Below are positions 34,171 to 42,033 of a DNA stretch of 64,000 nucleotides, one piece after another. This DNA is from CAZRKC01 sp964600665 (lineage in GTDB: Bacteria; Bacillota; SLNR01), in assembly GCA_964600665.1 (NCBI GenBank), contig CAZRKC010000006.1, positions 34,247 to 98,246 on the forward strand. The letters are read 5' to 3'. Each line of letters starts with the position of its first letter. The stretch's first letter is position 1. The notes below the pieces were generated by a model, which worked only from the letters and a program-made list of their open reading frames with translations, made no database searches and was not told the origin of the DNA. The translations under genes were made by a program, and so were the position numbers.

Positions 34171-34188
34171 TGACCGACCGGTCAGTCA
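34171..34188 (-). promoter_or_regulatory. TetR-type operator of the efflux operon
   Basis: TGACCGACCGGTCAGTCA on the plus strand: an 18-bp palindrome, perfect except for one symmetric base pair, centred on GACCGGTC. It lies 8 nt downstream of the -10 box, over the start of transcription. Confidence 0.85.
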
Positions 34189-34195
34189 TAAGCAG

Positions 34196-34201
34196 ATTAT
34201 A
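34196..34201 (-). promoter_or_regulatory. -10 element of the efflux operon
   Basis: TATAAT on the minus strand, about 47 nt before the adaptor start codon; the -35 region is weak (TTGCTC with 16-nt spacing). Confidence 0.65.
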
Positions 34202-34222
34202 CCACAACCACCGGGACGAGCA

Positions 34223-34252
34223 AGGGCCTTCGCAAAAAAAAACGAAGACCCT
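34223..34252. repeat. Hairpin with A-rich loop between csaB and efflux operon
   Basis: Stem AGGGcCTTCG/CGAAGaCCCT (one C-A mismatch) around a 10-nt loop of nearly all A (plus strand) or U (minus strand). It lies about 80 nt after the csaB stop codon on the minus strand. The U run is in the loop, so it is not an ordinary terminator. Confidence 0.5.
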
Positions 34253-34330
34253 GATACCCTCATCACACGATACGGAATAGACGAATCGAAACCCCTTGCG
34301 AGTCATTTGCTTATGAGAACTGTCTCATCA

Positions 34331-35404
34331 TCAGTGTTCTAGCAATTTCAAAGCCACCTCAGCATTGCTGAGCGCTTTCGCAGCCAAATCAGGTATGATC
34401 AAATCGAGATGACTTCGCACATCCAGTCGATGTTCCCACAAGGCTTGCATATGCGCTGCCAGGTGATCACTCGTCATACCATGCAGATCCACCACCCATT
34501 GATCCAGTCCCATCTCTGCAGCCACTTGTCTAACCTTGGGATCATATGCAACACCAATGAAGGGTATTCGGTGGGCTGCCGCCAGGATAAGTCCGTGCAA
34601 CCGCATGCTGATCATCAGATCGATTCCCTCCAAACCACTGACTGTGCCGTCCGAGTGGAGGACGGGTTGTCGGGTTTCCGCGTTCGCCCAGTCTAATGAG
34701 TATGCTGTTGCCAAGGGCACATCAGTGGTTTCCATGGGTAACCATATGATCTGCCCCGGTTCATTTTGCATAAACAGGCGAATCGCCTCTACCATCACAG
34801 GCAATACATCTTCAATTCCCGGCCAATGTCGAACGCTGATCCCGATTCGGATAATTCCATCCTCACGGTCTTTCGTGCGGACCGCAGTCATCGCAAATGC
34901 AGGATCCGCAGTGACCGACATCGGCGGGCGCTTAACTCCCAACCGCTTCAGTTCCACCCATGAGTCCCGGTCCCGTAATGTAATGGCATGGACCTGATTA
35001 CTGACAACCTTCACCATCCAGCTGGCAAATTGGGTCCGCAATGGGCCAATGCCTTGAGCATAATACATCACTTTACACCCCGCAAAAAGCGCCATTTTGA
35101 CCCGGAAAAGCCAGTATGGTACATTGCGTAACTCCCGGTCCTGCAGGAGACCACCGCCGCCAAGAATCAACAGATCCGTTTTCTGCATCGCACCCCATAT
35201 CGCCGGAATCCCTGCATAACGTCGGCCGATGTACATGGCATTGACTCGATGCAATGCCTGCGTTTGCTCTGGATCTCCGGATAAGACGGTAATCTGAACA
35301 GACGGGTCTGTCTTCCTCAATCCGCTGATCATGTTGGCAAGAATCAGCTCATCGCCAAAATTTCCATATCCGTAATATCCCAGGATCATGATTCGCTTCG
35401 CCAT
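34331..35404 (-). CDS. csaB: Polysaccharide pyruvyl transferase CsaB
   Basis: Transfers pyruvate ketal groups to secondary cell-wall polysaccharide, the modification bound by S-layer homology (SLH) domains. 357 residues; N-terminal ILGYYGYGNFGDELIL, GGGGLLQD and the C-terminal SMRLHGLILAA match the CsaB/polysaccharide pyruvyl transferase family. ATG at 35404 follows AGGAGG; a TTG at 35419 lies upstream of that site. It is the third gene of the DUF5693-glycosyltransferase-csaB operon, a grouping common in Clostridia. No SLH protein is in the window. Confidence 0.93.
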   Translation of the reverse strand: MAKRIMILGYYGYGNFGDELILANMISGLRKTDPSVQITVLSGDPEQTQALHRVNAMYIGRRYAGIPAIWGAMQKTDLLILGGGGLLQDRELRNVPYWLFRVKMALFAGCKVMYYAQGIGPLRTQFASWMVKVVSNQVHAITLRDRDSWVELKRLGVKRPPMSVTADPAFAMTAVRTKDREDGIIRIGISVRHWPGIEDVLPVMVEAIRLFMQNEPGQIIWLPMETTDVPLATAYSLDWANAETRQPVLHSDGTVSGLEGIDLMISMRLHGLILAAAHRIPFIGVAYDPKVRQVAAEMGLDQWVVDLHGMTSDHLAAHMQALWEHRLDVRSHLDLIIPDLAAKALSNAEVALKLLEH

Positions 35405-35415
35405 AGTACCTCCTG

Positions 35416-36585
35416 TCAATGTCGCCCTCGGCGTGCAGCCGGGTTCCGATCACCATTGCCGTTGAGTAATTCATCATACAGATCAGCCGTCAACGCCGCC
35501 GGAACGTCCATTGAAAATCCATCTCGCACCGTTCGTTTTCCTGCCAAAGACAGGGCAATGGCTTTGACAGGGTCCTCCATCAAAGCAATGATTCGATCCG
35601 CCAATTCGTTGGGTTGCCGTGGTTTGACCAGGATACCGTTTTTCTGATGTGTAATCACTTCCGGGATTCCGCCCACAGCAGTTGCGACAATCGGCAGGCC
35701 GGCAGCCATCGCCTCCAGCATCACAATCGGCAACCCTTCCGATAATGAAGTAATCACAAATACATCCATCGCAAAAAAAATGTCCGCAGTATCTGCCCGG
35801 TATCCAGTGAAAATGACCTGTTCGCTGATTCCCAAATTGGCCGCCTGCTCTTTCAGCTTCTCAAGACAAGGACCGTCTCCCACCATCAAGAAACATATAT
35901 CCTTCTCAAAGGATTTAATTTTCCCAGCGGCTGTCAGAAAATCTTCATACCCTTTGATGGGCACCAATCGTCCCACGGTCCCAATCACGCGCGTCGATGT
36001 ATGGATACCAAGGGCAGCCTTCGCTTTACGCTTGACTTGGTCACCATCCACCTGATAGGGGCTCAGATCGATGCCGTTATGGATCACGGTAAACTTCTCC
36101 TTTGGAAACCCTTGTTGAATCAAATTTTCCTTGAGTTGACCGGAAACGGCAATCAAGCGTTCGGCCAATGTTGACGATAATCGGTCAACATATGTAAACA
36201 CAGAATTGGCAAAGGGTGTGGGATAGTCCAGTGAAACCAAACTATGCATCGTAGACAGGATATGGGTCACCCGCGCCATTTTAGCAGCGATCCGTCCGAC
36301 TAGATTTGCCCTGACTCCATGCGTCTGCACGATTACCGGCCGGATGCGTTTAAAGTGTTTCCGGAGACGGAAAACTGCCCCCACATCTAGATGGTGGTAC
36401 ATTGGGATAACCGTCACATCCAACCCCGATTCTCGGGCCTCTTCTGCTAAAGGTCCATCATTGAGGCAGACTAAAGAGCAGTTAAATCGTGTGGAATCCA
36501 TATGGGTGAGCAAAGCCAATATATGGGTCTTTGCTCCACCCCTGTCTCCCCCACCGGCAACATGGCATATGATATGTCTATTCAA
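35416..36585 (-). CDS. Glycosyltransferase family 4
   Basis: 389 residues with two Rossmann-like halves typical of GT-B enzymes. Seen: N-terminal HVAGGGDRGGAKTHI (nucleotide/acceptor loop), VGRLVPIKGYEDFL, and the donor-binding SLSEGLPIVMLEAMAAGLPIVA segment (E-x7-E motif). Donor and acceptor are unknown; position before csaB suggests a role in building the wall polysaccharide. Start: a TTG at 36585, 6 nt after GGAGGT, removes overlap with the DUF5693 gene; the frame itself extends to 36636. Confidence 0.9.
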   Translation of the reverse strand: MNRHIICHVAGGGDRGGAKTHILALLTHMDSTRFNCSLVCLNDGPLAEEARESGLDVTVIPMYHHLDVGAVFRLRKHFKRIRPVIVQTHGVRANLVGRIAAKMARVTHILSTMHSLVSLDYPTPFANSVFTYVDRLSSTLAERLIAVSGQLKENLIQQGFPKEKFTVIHNGIDLSPYQVDGDQVKRKAKAALGIHTSTRVIGTVGRLVPIKGYEDFLTAAGKIKSFEKDICFLMVGDGPCLEKLKEQAANLGISEQVIFTGYRADTADIFFAMDVFVITSLSEGLPIVMLEAMAAGLPIVATAVGGIPEVITHQKNGILVKPRQPNELADRIIALMEDPVKAIALSLAGKRTVRDGFSMDVPAALTADLYDELLNGNGDRNPAARRGRH

Positions 36586-36608
36586 TGATACACCTCCAGA
36601 CATGCCGT

Positions 36609-38594
36609 TCAACCGCGCACACGCTTTTCGTGCCATCGCAGCAATCCATCAAAAGCCAAAATCCCGATTACACCCACAACAGCACCCAGCCAGAGTCCAT
36701 TCCCGGTTCGGATCACGCCCATCATCAGCGGCGCTCGAATATGGACAAATGTATTGATGATGCTGATCTGGCCAATGGCTCCCAGGATAAAAAACAATCC
36801 CAAGTATCGTCTCCATCCCCGAATGGCAGCGGCCACAGCTAAAATCAAGAAAGGATGGCCAACCAAAAACTCTTTCGTCCTTGGTCGTACCCATAACAAG
36901 TGATCCAGATATCGGCGTATCGTCAGTTCCCAAGTGCTGACAGATGTATGCCCCGAACGGAGCATATAAACTGCTAGAACAATCCCGCAGAAACCCAGAA
37001 TCATGATATCACTTCGCTGCCACCGTCGGGGAAATAATGTCCGCTGTCCGGACACGGCCATGGCTTCCCGGGAAAAACTACTGCCCCAATAATAGCTGAC
37101 CGCTACAATTGCCAGCGGCAAAATGTACATCAACTTAACACCTCTAAAAAAATCCATGTCCAAAACATGTCGGATATCGGTTAAGTAAGCCGCTACAATA
37201 CATGCACCTGCCAAAGACACAAAGCACGCATTCAGCCAGAGACGAACGCCGGTTATGATCATTGCTAAACGGTTTGTTGTCTTCCCCGCTGTCAACCAGG
37301 GGTTATTCATTAACCCAACAACGGCCAAAGCTGAGAACACCACTGCCCCCCCTAATGGCCATGCGGCACGGAGCAGTTCAGCTCCTTCCCACATGATCGA
37401 CAGCAATGCAAACAGGAAACCAAAAGCCAGCAATAACCACGCTTGCATAACAGTGAGGGGCTTCAAGCGCATGAGAAGAATCATTGCTGCCGAGACCATA
37501 CCCATCATCAGAATCAGGCTCATCCACCAAGGCGGCGCAAAGTTTGGATATAGACTTACAGGACCGGTTGAATAACCTGCCTTTGCGAACTGAGACCGAA
37601 TATCTTGAATAAAAACAGTATTGATTGTCACAAAATCCTTTCCATCGGTTACAACCAGTGGACGTGTGTAATAAATCCGGATATTATACTCCTTCACCAG
37701 TTCAACACCCCACTGAATCAATCGGTCGATGGTCATCTGTTCGAATTCATATTGGGCAGTGGTGGCGACTCGCCCTACCCGATAATCGATGCGGGAAGCA
37801 AGCTCCCTTTCACCAACCAGCGGCAGATGACTGAGTAATGTTTCCCCGTTGAAAAAGAGTCCAAATACAGCCTGATTGCGTTGAATATTGAACGCAAAAT
37901 CATCGATCAAATCTGGATATCCGTACACAACTGGACCATCACACATGACAGCACCGATCGGAGCATATCGTTCCAGCTGGGCAAAGCTCTCAGCCAATGC
38001 CTGCCGGTCGAGACGGTCATAATGGTAGAAGGTGACTGCTAACTCAAGACCGCTGTCTTGAAGCGGCACCAGGGGATCAAGAAAGAAACCGGTCCGAAGA
38101 CGCTTGACGGTATTGATATCACTTTCAATCTCCAATATCCGGATGGTGTCGGTGGAGATGTCCAGGACCGTACCAGCCGGCAGTCTCATCATCATGGCAT
38201 CTTTTAACCACAAGAATAATCTCTCATCCTGGCATGCAATATAAACCCGGTCTGCCTTGATGGCATCTGGAATAGTCACCTCACCATATTCAGCATCCAC
38301 ATGTCCAGCCAGATCTTGCCCCGTTGACACGATGATTTCGCCTGCCCCGTTGATGCCACTGACGGTCCTTTCCCGCAAACCAACGGCATCCAACCCCGCT
38401 GCCTTCAACGCGGACAAAATCTCTTCAACCGGAATTTTATGTTCCTTGGCTTGAGCCAGGATATTCTGATAATCCATAACCAGATAAACCTGTTTTGAAT
38501 TCATATCCATTTGATGTCGAGCACCCAAACCCATCATGCCGACTATGATTGCCATCAAAATGGTCAATCCCAAAACGCGATTGAGACGCAGCAT
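36609..38594 (-). CDS. DUF5693 family polytopic membrane protein
   Basis: 661 residues: one N-terminal membrane helix (about 8-28), a large extracellular domain (about 30-300), then about nine to ten membrane segments (about 320-640). It fits the DUF5693 family, found next to csaB in Clostridia and of unknown function. Context suggests a role in assembling or exporting the pyruvylated wall polymer, but this is only inference. GGGGGA ribosome site. Starts the operon with the glycosyltransferase and csaB. Confidence 0.82.
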   Translation of the reverse strand: MLRLNRVLGLTILMAIIVGMMGLGARHQMDMNSKQVYLVMDYQNILAQAKEHKIPVEEILSALKAAGLDAVGLRERTVSGINGAGEIIVSTGQDLAGHVDAEYGEVTIPDAIKADRVYIACQDERLFLWLKDAMMMRLPAGTVLDISTDTIRILEIESDINTVKRLRTGFFLDPLVPLQDSGLELAVTFYHYDRLDRQALAESFAQLERYAPIGAVMCDGPVVYGYPDLIDDFAFNIQRNQAVFGLFFNGETLLSHLPLVGERELASRIDYRVGRVATTAQYEFEQMTIDRLIQWGVELVKEYNIRIYYTRPLVVTDGKDFVTINTVFIQDIRSQFAKAGYSTGPVSLYPNFAPPWWMSLILMMGMVSAAMILLMRLKPLTVMQAWLLLAFGFLFALLSIMWEGAELLRAAWPLGGAVVFSALAVVGLMNNPWLTAGKTTNRLAMIITGVRLWLNACFVSLAGACIVAAYLTDIRHVLDMDFFRGVKLMYILPLAIVAVSYYWGSSFSREAMAVSGQRTLFPRRWQRSDIMILGFCGIVLAVYMLRSGHTSVSTWELTIRRYLDHLLWVRPRTKEFLVGHPFLILAVAAAIRGWRRYLGLFFILGAIGQISIINTFVHIRAPLMMGVIRTGNGLWLGAVVGVIGILAFDGLLRWHEKRVRG

Positions 38595-38716
38595 CCTGAT
38601 TCCCCCATCTATCGTTGCTCGAACTTAGTTTATTCGCTGTCAGGAGGTAATCCCCTGCCTCTGTCCGCGTAAATGGAAAATCCCCGGCTGACTGCCAGGG
38701 ACCATTGGATTACGGA

Positions 38717-39457
38717 TTAAAGATTCATCCACTCTTCCAAGGGGATACCCGATTGGATCAAAGCAGCGATGGCCAGGACTATCACCAGAACGGTTAAGAA
38801 TATGAATGCAATAATTGGAATGAAAAAGGTCAGTAAAGCTTTTGATAAAGAGAATCGATGACTGATCCGAATCGCCATGATATACAAACAAAATACCCAA
38901 AAGCTGATTGCAAACGATACAAACCGGTATATCGATGGAAATGGACCTGCTAAAAGAAGTGAAGCCGGAGAAGAAAATATCGACGGGACCGCAGCGAAGC
39001 CTAGACTCGCAAAAAGTCCCGACCCACTTCCTTTGCCGCCCATGAATTCTCCTAAAAGTTGAAATATCGCAGCGGAGAAGAACCAGAAAATCAACGCGAT
39101 GGCCAATCCGATGGGCACGAGATACAGATAGATCTGGTTGATCATTGGTCCAAATACATCTCCGAAATCACCGGAAACAGTCGAAGAAGACGCTAGCACC
39201 GATAGGGTTTGAATAATCAAGAATGTCACTATCGCTGTCCCCACAGGCTTGGTTATACTGATCGATCGTAAAGTAGCTCGGGGAGAAACGATCATTCCAT
39301 AGAGAATCTCCAACAATGTCAGCCGTTTGGGTACATCGGGCGGCTGAACAACCTCCGGACTGATTTCGGGAACGGTCGTTGCTTCAGCAGCTTGTTGAGG
39401 TGCATCCATGATTGTTTCCAGTGCTTCTGTCTCCGTTGTCTTTTCCAAATCGTCCAT
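38717..39457 (-). CDS. YIP1-like membrane protein
   Basis: 246 residues: acidic Glu/Thr/Pro-rich cytosolic N terminus (about 1-60), then five hydrophobic segments (about 85-105, 130-150, 160-190, 195-215, 220-240). The pattern matches the bacterial YIP1/DUF-type family, whose function is unclear. The ATG at 39457 has AAGGAGG 8 nt upstream; the frame extends to a TTG at 39478 overlapping the sppA stop. It follows sppA closely, probably in the same transcript. Confidence 0.7.
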   Translation of the reverse strand: MDDLEKTTETEALETIMDAPQQAAEATTVPEISPEVVQPPDVPKRLTLLEILYGMIVSPRATLRSISITKPVGTAIVTFLIIQTLSVLASSSTVSGDFGDVFGPMINQIYLYLVPIGLAIALIFWFFSAAIFQLLGEFMGGKGSGSGLFASLGFAAVPSIFSSPASLLLAGPFPSIYRFVSFAISFWVFCLYIMAIRISHRFSLSKALLTFFIPIIAFIFLTVLVIVLAIAALIQSGIPLEEWMNL

Positions 39458-39474
39458 TATCTGTTCCTCCTTCA

Positions 39475-40407
39475 TCAACGCATCATCCCTCCATCATATA
39501 TGAGCAGCAAGTGGTTCAAGAGGGATCGCTCCGCATTCTTCCCCCAACCCATCATGCTATCTGCCTGGAGCTTGAAAATATCCCAGAATGAATATGAACG
39601 ATAATCTTCCAGATAATATGTGCCTTCGATACCAGCTCGATCCGCTGCCACATCGATAGCGGCGTTGAAATTACCGATTTCATCCACAAGTCCTGCATCC
39701 AGCGCCTGTTTGCCTGTCAGTACCCGCCCATCGGCCAATGCTTTCACAGCGGCCTCATCCATTTCCCGACCTTGGGCAACAACTTGCACAAACTGGGCAT
39801 AGATGTCATCCACCATCGTTTGAAACAGAGCAATTTCAGCCGCAGTCGGCTGGCGCGAGTCAGAGCCCATATCTTTAAAAGTTCCGCTTTTGATCACAAT
39901 CGAATCAATCCCTAATTTCTCATAGAGTCCTTCATAGTTACTCAATTGTGTAATCACACCGATGCTACCTGTTGTTGTTGCAGCATTCGCAACGATCCAA
40001 TCTGCATGGGCAGCAATCCAGTAACCTCCAGAAGCAGCCACATCGCCCATGGAGGCCACGACCGTTTTCCCAGCATCTCTGAGCTTCTTGACTTCTGTAC
40101 CAATTTCCTCAGAAGCCGCAGCACTCCCGCCGGGGCTGTTGATTCGAATCACCACAGCTTTGACTTGAGGGTCTTTGCGGGCTTGAGAGATCAAGTTGAT
40201 CACATCATCTGAGCCTACCACCGTGCCGAGGATGCTGGATCCACTGCGGCCGCCCGCAATGACCCCTTCAATGTATATCACGGCAATCTTATCTGTACCG
40301 TAACGAGTCACCGGATTGACGACCGGTGCTTGCCGGAACACACCCACCAAAACCATCACCACAACCAATATCAGAATCAAGCCACCATACGTCGATTGCT
40401 TAGACAC
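39475..40407 (-). CDS. sppA: Signal peptide peptidase SppA (S49)
   Basis: 310-residue membrane-bound serine peptidase that cuts leftover signal peptides. One N-terminal helix (about 9-24); the catalytic Ser126 lies in GDVAASGGYWIA and the Lys178 general base in SGTFKDMGS, 52 residues later as in B. subtilis SppA; RINSPGGS forms the oxyanion-type loop. A GTG start at 40407 with GGGAGGG upstream is preferred over the ATG at 40506, whose extra residues look non-coding. Confidence 0.93.
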   Translation of the reverse strand: MSKQSTYGGLILILVVVMVLVGVFRQAPVVNPVTRYGTDKIAVIYIEGVIAGGRSGSSILGTVVGSDDVINLISQARKDPQVKAVVIRINSPGGSAAASEEIGTEVKKLRDAGKTVVASMGDVAASGGYWIAAHADWIVANAATTTGSIGVITQLSNYEGLYEKLGIDSIVIKSGTFKDMGSDSRQPTAAEIALFQTMVDDIYAQFVQVVAQGREMDEAAVKALADGRVLTGKQALDAGLVDEIGNFNAAIDVAADRAGIEGTYYLEDYRSYSFWDIFKLQADSMMGWGKNAERSLLNHLLLIYDGGMMR

Positions 40408-40571
40408 AAAAAGCCCTCCCTGTATCAAAATACCAATTTCCATGATTTCGGCATCTCCTACAGGAATCCTCCTGCATCCATGCGCAATCATGAAGAAGGA
40501 ATCCACCGATCACAAGCGAATCAAAGCATCAGGGTATGCTGAGCTTGATTTGAATAATGGAGGCGGGTACC

Positions 40572-41315
40572 TTGCGTAAAATGAAGCGGCTGCTCAAGAA
40601 CATGGTGATTGCCCTCATAATTATCCTGATGGCAACTCTCATTTACTTTCAGATGAGTTTCTACCCGGCACTCGACAGTGCTTCCTCTTGTTACACCAAC
40701 AATCCCAATGCCACGATTGAAGGCGGGATGATCACCTTTAAGCCCGTTCATAACAGCCCCACCGTGGGGGTCATCATATACCCTGGAGGTAATGTGGATT
40801 TTGCAGCCTACGCTCCCTTGGCAGCACAGATCAGTGCCGGAGGTTATCCCGTTTACTTACTCCGCATGCCGATGAATCTAGCTGTCTTTGGGATTAATCG
40901 GGCAAATGAAGTCATTCAATCAAACCCGCAAATTAATCATTGGATCATGATGGGTCATTCTCTGGGAGGTTCAATGGCAGCCCGTTTTTCGAAATCCCAC
41001 GCACAACAGGTTTCCGGCTTAGTCTTGCTGGCGGCATATTCAGATACGGATCTGTCAGACATGGGCATCCATGTCTTCGATATCTATGGGAGCCGTGATG
41101 GTGTCCTTAATTTCCAACAGAAGGAGAGGTACAACATCCACTTGCCTGACGATACGGTGACACTCCGCATTGAAGGGGGTAATCACGCCGGTTTCGGTTT
41201 CTATGGCCCCCAACGAGGAGACCAGGACGCCACCATCATCCGAGATGTACAAATCAGCACCACTGCAACAGCTGTTATTCAGTGGATCCAAGCAGAATGG
41301 CCAACCGATTCTTAA
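40572..41315 (+). CDS. Alpha/beta hydrolase, membrane-anchored
   Basis: About 247 residues: N-terminal membrane helix (about 8-28), then an alpha/beta hydrolase domain with the nucleophile elbow GHSLGGS, a later Asp in YGSRDG and the catalytic His in EGGNHAGFG. The family includes small esterases/dienelactone hydrolase-like enzymes; substrate unknown. The likely start is TTG at 40572, 8 nt after GGAGG; an ATG at 40557 is part of that site. It is divergent from sppA and forms its own unit. Confidence 0.82.
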   Translation: MRKMKRLLKNMVIALIIILMATLIYFQMSFYPALDSASSCYTNNPNATIEGGMITFKPVHNSPTVGVIIYPGGNVDFAAYAPLAAQISAGGYPVYLLRMPMNLAVFGINRANEVIQSNPQINHWIMMGHSLGGSMAARFSKSHAQQVSGLVLLAAYSDTDLSDMGIHVFDIYGSRDGVLNFQQKERYNIHLPDDTVTLRIEGGNHAGFGFYGPQRGDQDATIIRDVQISTTATAVIQWIQAEWPTDS

Positions 41316-41618
41316 CCTCTCACGCATTCCGTATGTGCGATTAATCCAATACCTCCCGTATCCTATGCGTTAAGGCCATTTCCCAATGCATGACGTCGCT
41401 GAAAATCATAAAAATGAATACACTTCTACCATAGCCTATGCTGATTCTCTCATCCGTCTGAGCAAAGGTTTAATTTTTTTGTTCATAATCCGTTTGCATA
41501 TAGGAAATATCATCGGCAGTCTTCTCGATCATCAAAATTATCATCGCATTGGAAAACGTTCACCCATACAAAATCCCGATTCATCCAGAGAGCAACAGGG
41601 TCGCCCTGCGGCTCCCGC
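41316..41618. other. Gap between convergent genes
   Basis: About 300 nt with no supported gene. A GC-rich imperfect hairpin (around 41583-41612) overlaps the end of the minus-strand gene but lacks a U tract. Confidence 0.5.
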
Positions 41619-42005
41619 TTAAGACGAAAATGAAAACGCCAAAAACATAATCAGTCCCATAAGACCAAATGTAAGGAGTACGATGATCAGTGCTAACCGA
41701 CCTTCCGTCAAGCCAAAACTGGTGCGGTAGGGGTCGATGGAACTATATCCGTCCTGCTGACGTTTTTCGATTCGCCGCTTAAAACGGATTCGATGATTAT
41801 CAAATTTCTCTACCAGTTCCCAACCATTAGTTGCTTCCTCTTCGCATAAACGGACAAACTGATCTCCGACGATTCGAGAAGCAGAACGGACGATTTTGAA
41901 CTCCCAGCCCTCCAGATCAGATGGTCGATAATCCGTCATGCGCTCCTCCTCCTCATGTTGCATTTTCCTCTGCTGTGCGGCAGCAGCACCCGCAGCACCT
42001 GCCAT
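41619..42005 (-). CDS. Small tail-anchored protein of unknown function
   Basis: 128 residues: Ala/Gln/Glu-rich N terminus, a compact central domain (GWEFKIVRSASRIVGDQFVRL...GWELVEKF, a pattern seen in DUF4177-like proteins), and a single C-terminal membrane helix (about 104-125). It is probably membrane-attached with the domain in the cytosol. AAGGTGG ribosome site. It follows the YfhO-like gene by 28 nt, perhaps in one transcript. Confidence 0.65.
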   Translation of the reverse strand: MAGAAGAAAAQQRKMQHEEEERMTDYRPSDLEGWEFKIVRSASRIVGDQFVRLCEEEATNGWELVEKFDNHRIRFKRRIEKRQQDGYSSIDPYRTSFGLTEGRLALIIVLLTFGLMGLIMFLAFSFSS

Positions 42006-42033
42006 GTTTCATTCCACCTTTTCTCCAATGGTA

